64,000 nt of DNA from Chitinophaga eiseniae (GCF_012641265.1 NZ_JABAHZ010000004.1:372001-436000); one strand, 5' to 3'; shown: positions 23,948-33,009, numbered from the stretch's first letter. A program made the numbers and translations. The notes: generated by a model not told the origin, from the letters alone.

Positions 23948-26344
23948 TTGAAGCATTTATACTTTATTCTCAGTCTCATTTTAATAAACCTTACTGTACT
24001 GGCGCAAAACGGCACCGTTAAAGGAAAGATCACTTCTGCAGATGGACAGCCTGCCGGCTTTGTAACCATCGGGTTAAAGGATACCAAAAAAGGCGCCCTC
24101 ACCGATGAAGAAGGTCAATTTATCATCAAAAATGTAAAACCAGGTAATTACGTCCTGGTAGTTTCCTATACCGGTACTAAAACCCTCCACAACAATATCA
24201 CCGTGGCTGCCGACGAGGTAACCGCCCTGCACCTGGCCCTGGAAGCAACTTCCAGCCAGCTGAATGAAATTGTGGTAGATGGTACAAGAACCCGCACTAT
24301 CAATAAAAAGCCGGTGAGCATCGGCAAATTACCGGTACCCGTGATGGACCTGCCCCAGAGCGTGGCTATCATCGGGCATGAAGTGCTGGAAGACCAACAG
24401 TCGCAGCGCATGAGCGATGTAGTGAAAAATATCAACGGCGTATACATGGCCTCCACCCGCGCAGGTACCCAGGAAGCTTTCAACGCCCGCGGATACGCAT
24501 TTTCTTCTACCAACATGTTCAAAAACGGCGCCCGCGTGAACTCCGGTGCGATGCCGGAAATGAGCTCCCTGGAAAGAATAGAAGTGCTGAAAGGCAGCGC
24601 CGCTATCCTCTACGGCAACGTAGCGCCAGGAGCAGTGATGAACATGGTGACCAAACAACCTAAATTTAACTTCGGCGGAGAGGTAAGCCTCAGAGCCGGT
24701 AGCTTCGGACTCCTGAAACCCGCTTTCGATGTATACGGTCCTATCTCCAAAAAAGTAGCATTCCGGGTAAACGGTACCTTCGAAACGGCCGACAGCTACC
24801 GCGACCAGGTACACTCCAAACGTTATTATATCAACCCATCCCTGTTGTTTAAGTTGAGTGACCGTACCGAATTAGTAGTACAGGCCGACTACCTGAAACA
24901 CGACTTTACACCGGACTTCGGTATCGGGTCTATCTCCGATACAGCCATCATGAAAGTACCACGCAATACTTTCTATGGAGAAGCCTGGCAATATGCACAT
25001 ACCCAACAAACGACTGCCTCTGCCAATATCCGCCATAAGCTGAGCAAAGACTGGTCGCTGAACGGTATCGTGTCTTACTCTAAGTACCAACGTGATTACT
25101 ACGCATTAGAAAGAATACAGGTACAGTCCGACGGTAAATACAGACGCCTGCTGGGCAGAAATGCTACCAACGAAGATTATTATTCCGGTCAACTGGATCT
25201 TACCGGTAAAGTAAGAACTGGTTCCCTGGAACATACTATCCTCGCCGGTGTGGATGCAGATAGATACCTGACGGGTAACTATGTTTATACCGTACCTACT
25301 GTATTGCCAGGTACAACTGGTGTCTATGATAGTATCAATGTGTTTGACCCTGCTAAATATAACCGTAGAACCGATCTACCTTCATCTGCACTTAGCACCG
25401 TTACCAATAACCCAATCAACAGGGTAGGTGTATATGTGCAGGATTTAGTCAGCATTTCAGAAAAATTGAAAGTACTGGCGGGCGTTCGTTACTCTTACCT
25501 GCAAACAGAAGCTACAGCAGCATATGATTTTAAAGGTGGTAAAACAGTAGGCAAAGGAAAATATGACCAGGCATTTTCTCCCCGTTTTGGTATCGTGTAT
25601 AAGCCAATCGCTAATACAGCCATCTTTGCCAGCTACTCTACTTCTTTTACACCTAATACCGGTAATGATATATACGGTGAAACCCTAAAGCCTTCTATCA
25701 TTAGCCAGTATGAAGCAGGTGTTAAAAACGATTTCTTCAACGGCTTACTGTCAGTAAATGTAACAGCTTACCGCATCCGGAATAACAACTACGCACAAAC
25801 GGCGCCATACCTGAAAGATGGTGCGCAGAATAACAACACGCTTATCAAAACGTTGATTGGTGAAACCCTGAGCCAGGGTGTGGAACTGGATATCGCCGGG
25901 CACCCGCTGCCAGGACTGGATGTAGTGGCGGGGTACAGCTACAACAACATGACCATCGAAAAGACCTCTGGCCTGAAAGGTAGCTCTATAGAAGGAGAAC
26001 GCCTGGTAGGTAACCCTAATCATACTGCCAACGCCAGCGCCTTCTATACTTTACAGCAAACTAAATTGAAAGGACTGAAATTCGGTGCTGGATTTTATTA
26101 CATCGGTCAACGTTACGCCGGCTGGAACAATACTGTAGGTCAGTCACAGCCATTCAGCCGCCTGATCTCTGTACCAGGTTTCTCCACCCTCGACCTGAGC
26201 GCTGGATACAATTTCAAACGTTTTGCAGTAATGGCCAAGGTATCTAACGTTACCAATACTTATAACTACTACGTACACGAAAACTATAGCATTAACCCGA
26301 TACCGCCTACACAGTTTACCGGAACGGTATCCTATAAATTCTAA
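23948..26344 (+). CDS. TonB-dependent siderophore-type receptor
   Basis: A 798-residue outer-membrane receptor. The start is a TTG: it directly begins a good signal peptide (MKHLYFILSLILINLTVLAQ), an in-frame stop lies at 23945-23947, and no ATG fits. A carboxypeptidase-regulatory-like domain (about 21-105) precedes a plug with the siderophore-receptor style PVPVMDLPQSVAIIGHEVLED and ERIEVLKGSAAILYGNVAPG, then a barrel with the typical late segment SQYEAGVKNDFFNGLLSVNVTAY and a final VSYKF. Architecture matches ferric-siderophore receptors (FhuE/FpvA type) rather than SusC. No siderophore biosynthesis or PepSY reductase gene is adjacent. Energised by TonB-ExbBD encoded elsewhere. Confidence 0.92.
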   Translation: MKHLYFILSLILINLTVLAQNGTVKGKITSADGQPAGFVTIGLKDTKKGALTDEEGQFIIKNVKPGNYVLVVSYTGTKTLHNNITVAADEVTALHLALEATSSQLNEIVVDGTRTRTINKKPVSIGKLPVPVMDLPQSVAIIGHEVLEDQQSQRMSDVVKNINGVYMASTRAGTQEAFNARGYAFSSTNMFKNGARVNSGAMPEMSSLERIEVLKGSAAILYGNVAPGAVMNMVTKQPKFNFGGEVSLRAGSFGLLKPAFDVYGPISKKVAFRVNGTFETADSYRDQVHSKRYYINPSLLFKLSDRTELVVQADYLKHDFTPDFGIGSISDTAIMKVPRNTFYGEAWQYAHTQQTTASANIRHKLSKDWSLNGIVSYSKYQRDYYALERIQVQSDGKYRRLLGRNATNEDYYSGQLDLTGKVRTGSLEHTILAGVDADRYLTGNYVYTVPTVLPGTTGVYDSINVFDPAKYNRRTDLPSSALSTVTNNPINRVGVYVQDLVSISEKLKVLAGVRYSYLQTEATAAYDFKGGKTVGKGKYDQAFSPRFGIVYKPIANTAIFASYSTSFTPNTGNDIYGETLKPSIISQYEAGVKNDFFNGLLSVNVTAYRIRNNNYAQTAPYLKDGAQNNNTLIKTLIGETLSQGVELDIAGHPLPGLDVVAGYSYNNMTIEKTSGLKGSSIEGERLVGNPNHTANASAFYTLQQTKLKGLKFGAGFYYIGQRYAGWNNTVGQSQPFSRLISVPGFSTLDLSAGYNFKRFAVMAKVSNVTNTYNYYVHENYSINPIPPTQFTGTVSYKF

Positions 26345-26353
26345 GGGAATGTA

Positions 26354-26398
26354 AAAACGCGACAGCCGGTTCTTTTAAAGAACCGGCTGTCGCGTTTT
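26354..26398. terminator. Bidirectional intrinsic terminator
   Basis: A perfect 21-bp inverted repeat (26354-26374 and 26378-26398, 3-nt loop) has a CGCGACAGCCGG core and A/T outer ends, between the convergent receptor and lipoprotein genes. Confidence 0.9.
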
Positions 26399-26416
26399 AT
26401 AGAAGATGTCAGTAAG

Positions 26417-26890
26417 CTATTTACACCCGCCCGCTACCAGCGGAATACTATCAAACTTCAATTTATCATTGTCCAGGTTAAAAACCGGTTGGCCGAGGCG
26501 GTCCACGCTTTCCGGCAAGGCTTCATAGGCCTGTTCCCCGGAAATCTTAAAAATAGCCGGCCTGGAGCTTTCCACTCCCTCACTGAAGAAAGTATATTTA
26601 CCCCGGATAATCCCGTTGTGCAGCACGCCATTGAATTTGCCGGTATTCTTATCCTTCTCAAAGAAATTATAAAGGAGCGCACCGGTAGCTACGCTGTCAG
26701 AAAAGGAGATGCTAAGCTGGATAGTATCTCTGCCCATAATTTTAGCATAGCAATGTGTAGTATTCTTTTCTTCAGCAGGTGCGGCGGTAGTCAGTGTATC
26801 CGTTGCCGTAACGGCCTGTTTGGATGCCTGTTGATGGCAGGATACCAGGATGTCTGCTGCCAGTACCAGTAAGATAATAGGTGTTTTCAT
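26417..26890 (-). CDS. Hypothetical lipoprotein, 157 aa
   Basis: A 157-residue protein with a signal peptide and lipobox LVSC (Cys19) followed by a Thr/Ala-rich linker (about 25-42). The mature part looks like a small all-beta domain (IQLSISFSDSVATGALLYNF, GIIRGKYTFFSEG) of the kind that carries no assigned function in Bacteroidota. It has no membrane segment beyond the signal. It is a single leftward gene between a bidirectional terminator and the divergent DUF6528-like gene 56 nt away. I cannot name a role. Confidence 0.8.
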   Translation of the reverse strand: MKTPIILLVLAADILVSCHQQASKQAVTATDTLTTAAPAEEKNTTHCYAKIMGRDTIQLSISFSDSVATGALLYNFFEKDKNTGKFNGVLHNGIIRGKYTFFSEGVESSRPAIFKISGEQAYEALPESVDRLGQPVFNLDNDKLKFDSIPLVAGGCK

Positions 26891-26946
26891 ACCCTTAAAT
26901 TAACACTATTTTATTTCCCGGAAAGAAATTGTAATTATGTGGCATC

Positions 26947-27903
26947 ATGAAAAAACTGATCTGCTCCTGGTTATGCTGCCTGTTGGCGGTTACCTGCTTT
27001 GCCAAATATGAAAACCTGTCTGATACTGCATCTACCGTGGCCGACTGTCGCAAATGTATAATAGTGGCGGAACAATCGCAACATCGTATCGTGATTGTAA
27101 ATATCACTACCGGGGCCGTGATCTGGGAGTGGAAGCCGGAATTATCCAACGTCCAACCGGCGCATGTTAAATGGTTCAGCAATCCCAGCGATGCCAAAGT
27201 GGTGTATAATAACCAATACATTTTAACCAATGCCTCCGGCGGGGGCGTAGCCCTTATCCGCATTGCGGATAAGAAAACCGTGTTTTATGCCTATGCCGGC
27301 GGTAATACGCATTCGGTGGAGCTATTGCCAGATGGCAATATCGTAAGCGCCTCCAGCACGGGCAATTACCTGATGCTGTTCAGAACCGATACCCTTCACT
27401 ATCCCGATGGCGTATATACGAAAAAGATAACCGTGGCTTTTGGGCACAACGTGGTATGGGACGCTGCCGGCAAACGCTTGTGGACCGCCGCCATGGATAC
27501 CATGCACGTATTCCGTTATAACTTTAACTGCCAGGCCCCCGACCTGGTGCCGGAAGCAGCTGTGGCTATTCCCGGAACGGAAGCCCATGACCTGTTCCCC
27601 GTATATGGCAAAAATAGTTTATGGCTTACGAACACGACCAACGTATATACTTTCGACATAAAAACCAGGAAAGCCACGCAGGCGCCCGTCATACAACATG
27701 ATATTAAAAGCGTATCCTCCGGACCCGCCGGTTACCCGGTGCTGCTGGTGAAACCCAGGGAATCGTGGTGGACAGACGAAGTAATAGATGCCAGCGGGCA
27801 TACTGTCTTCTCCCAAAAAGGCTGGAAAATTTATAAAGTGAGATGGGTATTGCCCAATACCTTCAGCTACCCGGCCCACGATCAGCTGCATCTTTGCCGC
27901 TAA
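26947..27903 (+). CDS. Exported beta-propeller-like protein (DUF6528-like)
   Basis: A 318-residue exported protein with a signal peptide ending near CFAK (about residue 20). The sequence repeats propeller-blade-like units: IIVAEQSQHRIVIVNITTGAVIWEWKP, HSVELLPDGNIVSASSTGNYLMLF, GHNVVWDAAGKRLWTAAMDTMHVFRY and EAHDLFPVYGKNSLWLTNTTNVYTFD. This matches the Bacteroidota proteins annotated DUF6528, which have no known function. Two cysteines close together (DCRKC) lie near residue 35, without a histidine after them, so haem attachment is not implied. It may bind a ligand or carbohydrate at the envelope. Confidence 0.72.
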   Translation: MKKLICSWLCCLLAVTCFAKYENLSDTASTVADCRKCIIVAEQSQHRIVIVNITTGAVIWEWKPELSNVQPAHVKWFSNPSDAKVVYNNQYILTNASGGGVALIRIADKKTVFYAYAGGNTHSVELLPDGNIVSASSTGNYLMLFRTDTLHYPDGVYTKKITVAFGHNVVWDAAGKRLWTAAMDTMHVFRYNFNCQAPDLVPEAAVAIPGTEAHDLFPVYGKNSLWLTNTTNVYTFDIKTRKATQAPVIQHDIKSVSSGPAGYPVLLVKPRESWWTDEVIDASGHTVFSQKGWKIYKVRWVLPNTFSYPAHDQLHLCR

Positions 27904-27925
27904 GGCGCGCCAAATTTAATTTTCG

Positions 27926-27933
27926 TACTTTTG
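27926..27933 (+). promoter_or_regulatory. Candidate -7 promoter box before DEAD-box gene
   Basis: TACTTTTG fits TAnnTTTG perfectly and ends only 6 nt before the ATG at 27940, which would place the transcription start at or next to the start codon (leaderless or nearly so). Confidence 0.45.
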
Positions 27934-27939
27934 CGCCAA

Positions 27940-29271
27940 ATGCAAAAAGAAAAATACTCCGTAAGTAATATACTTACCAATCTTAAGATCGATTCACTCA
28001 ACGACATGCAGCAGGCATCGGTAACCGCTAACCAGCAACATGCCAATGTAATCCTGCTGTCGGCCACCGGTTCCGGTAAAACACTGGCGTTTTTACTGCC
28101 CATACTGGAAAGACTGGATCCTGCCAATAAAAATACCCAGGCCCTCATCGTAGTGCCCTCCCGGGAACTGGCCCTGCAAATAGAAAAGGTGTTCAAACAA
28201 ATGGGCACCGGCTATAAAATTACTGCTTGCTATGGCGGGCACCTGCGGGAAACCGAAGAAAATAATCTCATTCAGCCCCCGGCAGTTATTGTAGGTACAC
28301 CCGGACGACTGGGAGATCATATCCGTCGCGAGAATATTACCGTTGCCGCCATTGAAACACTGGTACTCGATGAATTTGATAAAACCCTGGAACTTGGCTT
28401 CCAGGAAGAAGTATCCTTCATCGTGGAATCATTGCCCAATATCAAAAAGCGTATCCTCACCTCCGCTACAGAAGCCGTGGATATCCCGGCATTCCTGGCG
28501 CTGGATCAACCGGCAAAGCTCAACTTCCTGCCGGAAAACGGTACGCCGGCTGAAAGGCTCGCGATCAAACAGGTATTATCGCCGGAAAATGATAAGGTGG
28601 ATACCCTCTTCCGCCTGATCTGCTACCTGGGCAACCGCTCTACCATTGTGTTCTGCAACCACCGCGATGCCGTAGAGCGTACCAGCAAAATGCTGTCCGA
28701 GAAAAGTATTATCAATACCTTCTACCATGGCGCCATGGAGCAGCAGGAACGCGATGCTGCCCTCTGCAAATTCCGTAATGGGTCCGTAAACGTACTGGTG
28801 ACCACCGATCTGGCCGCGCGTGGACTCGACATTCCCAATATCCGCTACATCGTTCACTTTCACCTGCCACATACAGAAGACAGCTGGACACACCGTAACG
28901 GTCGTACCGCCAGGATGGAAGCCAGCGGCACTGCTATCGTGATCCTCGCGCCCGATGAAAAGCTGATGCCTTACCTGGCCGATGAAACCATCGAGACTAT
29001 TGAGCTGCCCGAAACAGCGAAATTGCCCGAGAAACCTAAATGGACCACGCTGTTCATTGCTGCCGGCAAAAAGGATAAGGTAAATAAAGTAGATATCGTA
29101 GGCTTCCTCGCCAAACAAGCACACCTGAAAAAAGAAGATATCGGCTTAATTGAAGTGAAAGACTTCTTTTCATTTGTAGCCGTGGTGAAATCCAAAGTAG
29201 GACACGCCCTGGAACAGATTAAGAATGAAAAGATCAAGAATAAAAAAGTGAAGATTGATATAGCGAGATAA
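27940..29271 (+). CDS. DEAD-box RNA helicase with DbpA-like C-terminal RNA-binding domain
   Basis: 443 residues from the ATG at 27940. Superfamily 2 motifs are all present: motif I SATGSGKT (41-48), Ia VPSRELALQ, Ib TPGRLGDH, motif II DEFD (144-147, a departure from DEAD), motif III TSAT, motif V TTDLAARGLDIPN and motif VI HRNGRTAR. The last about 70 residues (KVNKVDIVGFLAKQAHLKKE, LIEVKDFFSFVAV) form a DbpA-type RNA-binding domain, the fold that directs E. coli DbpA to 23S rRNA hairpin 92. A role in ribosome assembly is therefore likely. A terminator follows. Confidence 0.93.
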   Translation: MQKEKYSVSNILTNLKIDSLNDMQQASVTANQQHANVILLSATGSGKTLAFLLPILERLDPANKNTQALIVVPSRELALQIEKVFKQMGTGYKITACYGGHLRETEENNLIQPPAVIVGTPGRLGDHIRRENITVAAIETLVLDEFDKTLELGFQEEVSFIVESLPNIKKRILTSATEAVDIPAFLALDQPAKLNFLPENGTPAERLAIKQVLSPENDKVDTLFRLICYLGNRSTIVFCNHRDAVERTSKMLSEKSIINTFYHGAMEQQERDAALCKFRNGSVNVLVTTDLAARGLDIPNIRYIVHFHLPHTEDSWTHRNGRTARMEASGTAIVILAPDEKLMPYLADETIETIELPETAKLPEKPKWTTLFIAAGKKDKVNKVDIVGFLAKQAHLKKEDIGLIEVKDFFSFVAVVKSKVGHALEQIKNEKIKNKKVKIDIAR

Positions 29272-29293
29272 TAACGCTTTATATATAGTTGGG

Positions 29294-29323
29294 GGCAGTG
29301 GTCGTTGGACCACTGCCTTTTTT
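29294..29323 (+). terminator. Intrinsic terminator after DEAD-box gene
   Basis: GGCAGTGGTC (29294-29303) pairs with GACCACTGCC (29308-29317) around a GTTG loop, followed by six T and more. Confidence 0.9.
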
Positions 29324-29356
29324 ATTTTTTCTCGTAGCGACAGGGTGATGTAATCC

Positions 29357-29710
29357 TTATTTCCCTTCGGGGTAATAAGACTGCGTTACTTCAATCACGC
29401 CCACAATATGATCATTAAACGCTTCGAGCTCCTCCGCCGGTACCCATAATTCGTTGTGTATAACTCCACCTACATTCTCCACAGGATACCTTTCCAGGAA
29501 ACTGCTATCTACTGCAAAGCGGGTTACAAAGCCAGATCCGTATGCCGGAACATTCCATTCTACTGAAATCTGGATCGCATAAGCCTCGTTCATAACGGGA
29601 TAAAAAATGGGTTGATCCGGTTTCCGGGGCGGGAATCTTTTCCACCCCGACTGCTCTATTAGTTTTAGTTCATCGGGACCTACAGGGCGATATAAGGTGG
29701 TTAACTCCAT
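29357..29710 (-). CDS. Small protein of the type annotated ADP-ribosylation/crystallin J1
   Basis: A 117-residue soluble protein. The start LTTLYRPVGPDELKLIEQSGW, the middle FPPRKPDQPIFYPVMNEAYA and the end ELWVPAEELEAFNDHIVG match a widespread small family usually labelled ADP-ribosylation/crystallin J1. That name is inherited and no ADP-ribosyl hydrolase motif is visible here, so the real role is unknown. The sequence is complete for the family. It is divergent from an AraC-type regulator gene, with 40 nt between the two start codons. Confidence 0.7.
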   Translation of the reverse strand: MELTTLYRPVGPDELKLIEQSGWKRFPPRKPDQPIFYPVMNEAYAIQISVEWNVPAYGSGFVTRFAVDSSFLERYPVENVGGVIHNELWVPAEELEAFNDHIVGVIEVTQSYYPEGK

Positions 29711-29750
29711 TGCAGATAATTTGTCTAATTTTAGTTACGAATATAACATA

Positions 29751-30689
29751 ATGGCTACGAATACCCAACTCCGCCGGAAGGACATCCCACAGTATGTATT
29801 GAATGATTTCCGGCATCTGCACCGGATGGAGCAGGATACTTCCGATTTTGGTTACAGCAACCTGGATGCAGCCAGGCGTATACCCGGCTTTGAAATATAC
29901 TCCAGCGAAGGGTTGCGGCCGGCAGTAGGACCGCTGAAGTCCGACTTCTACCGGATCAGCATTACCCTGAGCGGTAGTGTGGACGTGCAATTGGGGCTGG
30001 AGCAGTTTAAACACCGGCCAGGTACGCTCAGCTTTACTTTTCCCGGCCAGGTATTCAGTAAAGACAATATCAGTGCAGATACATTCGGCTACTATATTTT
30101 ATTCAATGCCGACTTCCTGGAAGATATTATCCCGGCGGCGAAGATCCCGGTGGAGTTTCCTTTTTTCGACTATTCAGGCGTACCCTTTGTACAGCTGGAA
30201 GTTGCCGCCATTACAGCGGTAGCAGACTTTGTGAGAAAGATCAACGAAGAGCTGCAGCAGCACCGGTCCGGCTGCGAAAAGGCTATCCATATGTACCTGT
30301 ACCTCTTATTGCTGGAAGTAAAGCGAAGCTATGTAGCACAGGGACTGGATGCTACGGCCACGGATATACGTAATGCCTACCTGGTACCACGGTTCAAAAA
30401 GCTGGTGAGCCAGCATTTCCTGGCCAAGAGAAAGGTGGCCGATTATGCCACGCTGCTGGGCGTTACCCCTAATCACCTGAATCGTACGGTAAAGGAAGTC
30501 ACCGGTCATACCGCTTCGGAGGCCATTGCCGATATGCTGGTACAGGAGGCTAAAGCAGCGTTGCGGTATACAGATACTTCCGTGGCGGAAATTTCATGGC
30601 GACTGAATTTCAGCGACCCTGCCGGCTTTAACCGGTTTTTCCGGGAACAGACCGGGCAAACGCCGCTGGCGTTTCGTAAAAATGCATAA
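29751..30689 (+). CDS. AraC-family transcriptional regulator
   Basis: 312 residues from the ATG at 29751; a GTG at 29697 is in frame but overlaps the divergent gene. The N-terminal about 190 residues form a cupin-like sensor (ISITLSGSVDVQLGLEQFKHRPGTLSFTFPGQ-type strands). The C-terminal about 100 residues are the AraC HTH pair: KVADYATLLGVTPNHLNRTV and VAEISWRLNFSDPAGFNRFF with the closing EQTGQTPLAFRK. The SDR gene begins 80 nt downstream in the same direction and is a natural target, but no operator is recognised. Confidence 0.9.
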   Translation: MATNTQLRRKDIPQYVLNDFRHLHRMEQDTSDFGYSNLDAARRIPGFEIYSSEGLRPAVGPLKSDFYRISITLSGSVDVQLGLEQFKHRPGTLSFTFPGQVFSKDNISADTFGYYILFNADFLEDIIPAAKIPVEFPFFDYSGVPFVQLEVAAITAVADFVRKINEELQQHRSGCEKAIHMYLYLLLLEVKRSYVAQGLDATATDIRNAYLVPRFKKLVSQHFLAKRKVADYATLLGVTPNHLNRTVKEVTGHTASEAIADMLVQEAKAALRYTDTSVAEISWRLNFSDPAGFNRFFREQTGQTPLAFRKNA

Positions 30690-30769
30690 TCGGGTTAATA
30701 CAATGCATGATTGCGATAACAGTACCACGCTTTTTATGCCGCAACTTTGTGAGCATAAAAGTTAACGAT

Positions 30770-31489
30770 ATGTCTACCTCATTTGAAAGTAAGAAAGTAG
30801 TGATTGCCGGCGGTTCTTCCGGCATTGGATTAGCCACCGCAGCAGCATTGATACAACAGCGGGCGCAGGTAACTATTACTGGTCGCGACGCTGATAAACT
30901 GGCCCGGGCAGCGGCCGCTCATCCCGGGTTACATACGGCGGCGATGGACAGCTGTAACAGAACGGCACTGGATCAGTTTTTCCAGGCCCATGGGCCTATC
31001 GACCACCTGGTGATTGCATTGAGTGGCGCCAAGGGAGCCGGTACTTTTGCCGACTTGTCGCTGCAGGAACTGCGGGAAGGATTTGAAGGGAAATTCTGGC
31101 CACAGCTGAATACTTTACAGGCAGCCTTGCCCTATGTGAATAAAACAGGCAGCATTACCCTCATTACCGCGATATCCGCTATTACGCAGGCACCTGGCGT
31201 ATCCGGGCTGGCCGCCATCAATGGCGCGCTGGAGTTAATGATTCCTTCCATTGCCCGGGAAATACAACCCTTACGTATCAACGCTGTTTCGCCGGGCGTG
31301 GTAAATACCGCCTGGTGGGATTTCCTGCCTGCGGAGGCCAAAGCAGCCACGTTTGAACAGTTTGCCACGCAAACACCGGTAGGCAGGGTAGGAGAGGCGG
31401 AAGAGATAGCAGACAGCATCCAGTTCCTGATGCGAAACAGGAATATAACGGGAACGATTATACGTTGCGATGGGGGATTGTGTTTGTAG
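30770..31489 (+). CDS. SDR-family protein lacking the YxxxK catalytic pair
   Basis: 239 residues from the ATG at 30770. The Rossmann nucleotide-binding motif is GGSSGIG (14-20), followed by a basic TGRDADKL segment that suggests NADP(H). The later landmark RINAVSPGVVNT is also typical of short-chain dehydrogenases. The catalytic Ser appears as S136, but the positions 13 and 17 residues later, where Tyr and Lys belong, are A149 and A153 (AINGA). The protein may therefore be a divergent SDR subfamily that binds a nucleotide without normal oxidoreductase chemistry, or that uses other residues. It lies downstream of an AraC gene and converges on a TetR gene. Confidence 0.85.
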   Translation: MSTSFESKKVVIAGGSSGIGLATAAALIQQRAQVTITGRDADKLARAAAAHPGLHTAAMDSCNRTALDQFFQAHGPIDHLVIALSGAKGAGTFADLSLQELREGFEGKFWPQLNTLQAALPYVNKTGSITLITAISAITQAPGVSGLAAINGALELMIPSIAREIQPLRINAVSPGVVNTAWWDFLPAEAKAATFEQFATQTPVGRVGEAEEIADSIQFLMRNRNITGTIIRCDGGLCL

Positions 31490-31500
31490 TAAGTCGGTGA

Positions 31501-32094
31501 CTATTTAGGGCGCAGGGATTTCATCACCTGTTGAAATACCTGTCGCAGCATCTCCGTGGTAAGGGAGAAGGGCTTGCCCGACATGCTGGCATTATCGATA
31601 TGAAATTTGACTAACGTATAGAATGCGCCATAGGCAACAGCCCAGAACACTTCTATGGGCAGGGAAATAATTTCTCCCCGGTTCATGGCATTTTGAGTAA
31701 ACCGCTGCATGGCCGCTTTGAAGGCAAATTCCGGGGAACCGTCCTGTTTTTCGATCAGGGGAGAGTTACGGAACTGCTCTGCAAAGCGGTAATGCAGCGG
31801 GTATTGCGTAATATACTGATAGCGGTTGTACCACTGCTGCCATAACCCGGTTTCAAAATCCACCTCAGGGTCAAATCCTTTCATGGTTTCTTCTACAAAG
31901 GTGGCGGCAGTGGCAGCATACAGCTGGTTGAGCAAGTCTTCCCGGTTCTTGAAATAGATATAGATCGTAGATACTGATATATTGGCCGCTTTGGCCAGTT
32001 TATGCATACTAAGTCCATCAAATCCTTCCTGGACAATCATTTCCATTGCCTTCTCGCGGATGGCCAATGCCTTATTTTCATCTTTAATACGCAT
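31501..32094 (-). CDS. TetR-family transcriptional regulator
   Basis: 197 residues from the ATG at 32094, chosen because the frame upstream (to 32175) reads through the pepE tail. The N-terminal TetR helix-turn-helix is clear (LSMHKLAKAANISVSTIYIYFKNREDLL, about residues 28-56). The C-terminal all-helical ligand-binding region is divergent, as is normal. It is a repressor whose ligand is unknown. It is the second gene of a short leftward pair behind pepE (40 nt gap) and is convergent with the SDR gene, 11 nt away. Confidence 0.9.
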   Translation of the reverse strand: MRIKDENKALAIREKAMEMIVQEGFDGLSMHKLAKAANISVSTIYIYFKNREDLLNQLYAATAATFVEETMKGFDPEVDFETGLWQQWYNRYQYITQYPLHYRFAEQFRNSPLIEKQDGSPEFAFKAAMQRFTQNAMNRGEIISLPIEVFWAVAYGAFYTLVKFHIDNASMSGKPFSLTTEMLRQVFQQVMKSLRPK

Positions 32095-32134
32095 AAAGAC
32101 AAAGATAAAAGAATGATTGTTCTTTTTAGAATAT

Positions 32135-32842
32135 TTATTGCAGGAAAGCCAGGGAACCACCGGCCGGCAGCTCATAAGCTTCTTTGCCTGCTTCGAAGAT
32201 GCGGGCGCTTAGGGTACCTTCCAGGGTGAGTTGCCTGCCCCTGGCGTAAATCCAGCTACCTTCCCGCAATCCCAGCACGGGGGTAGTATTTTGCGTGTGG
32301 TATTCTTTGATCCTGGTTTCCCGGGTTTCGCCCATATGCTGGGAACCCTCGATGGGGTCCAGGTAATGTGGATTAAGATTGAAAGGAATCAGCCCCATGG
32401 TGGCAAAACTGGGGGGATATACAATCGGCATATCGTTGGTATTTTGCATTGACACGCCCCCAATGTTGCTGCCTGCGCTGCAACCCATGTAAACGGCGCC
32501 GGCTTTCACGGCTTCTCCCAGGATATTCATCAGGCCTTTTTCATGCAGCTGTTTTACCAGCAGGAAGGTATTGCCTCCGCCGGTGAAAAAGCCATTTGCC
32601 CCGGCAATGGCGGCTCCCGGATCATCGAAAGTATGTAGCCCCCGCACTTTTACACCAATAGCCGCAAAGGCTTCGGCAGCCCTGTTGGTATAATCATCAT
32701 GCGAAATCCCTCCCGGGCGGGCATAGGGAATAAATATGATCTCGTCTATCCCTTCGTACAACACTTTCATGGCCGGTTGCAGGTAAGCCAGGTAAGTTTC
32801 CCCAAACAAGGTAGAGGTGCTTGCCAGTATAAAATGTTTCAT
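32135..32842 (-). CDS. pepE: Peptidase E (alpha-aspartyl dipeptidase, family S51)
   Basis: 235 residues from the ATG at 32842, close to the family length. The catalytic triad known from Salmonella and E. coli PepE (Ser120, Asp135, His157) maps with a constant offset of two: S122 in GCSAGSN, D137 in NTNDMPI and H159 in NLNPHYLD. The fold also shows the FTGGGNTFLLVKQL turn. It cleaves N-terminal aspartyl dipeptides (Asp-Xaa) in the cytoplasm. The upstream region is divergent from the GH51 gene and carries an AraR-type operator candidate there. Codon use resembles its neighbours. Confidence 0.93.
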   Translation of the reverse strand: MKHFILASTSTLFGETYLAYLQPAMKVLYEGIDEIIFIPYARPGGISHDDYTNRAAEAFAAIGVKVRGLHTFDDPGAAIAGANGFFTGGGNTFLLVKQLHEKGLMNILGEAVKAGAVYMGCSAGSNIGGVSMQNTNDMPIVYPPSFATMGLIPFNLNPHYLDPIEGSQHMGETRETRIKEYHTQNTTPVLGLREGSWIYARGRQLTLEGTLSARIFEAGKEAYELPAGGSLAFLQ

Positions 32843-32924
32843 AGACCATAAAGGTACAGAAAAGCGGAAATCGGAGCGCAAGAAGCTCGCTGCTTCCCGC
32901 TTCTCAAAAAAAATATTATTTTTA

Positions 32925-32941
32925 ATTGTAAATATGACAAT
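32925..32941. promoter_or_regulatory. Candidate AraR operator A (before first GH51 gene)
   Basis: ATTGTAAATATGACAAT is an inverted repeat ATTGT-N7-ACAAT, 68 nt before the GH51 start and 82 nt before the pepE start on the other strand. The motif recurs at 34605, 41244 and 45968. Confidence 0.65.
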
Positions 32942-33009
32942 TATTTTGTTTTTTTGAATTCTCACAGGTTAGGCAACGATGCCTGGCCCAGTTTTTTAAA
33001 AGCCTCGTT

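Noticed and set aside
27052..27066. Cysteine pair DCRKC in the DUF6528-like protein as a haem site
   Set aside because: The motif lacks the following His of CxxCH.
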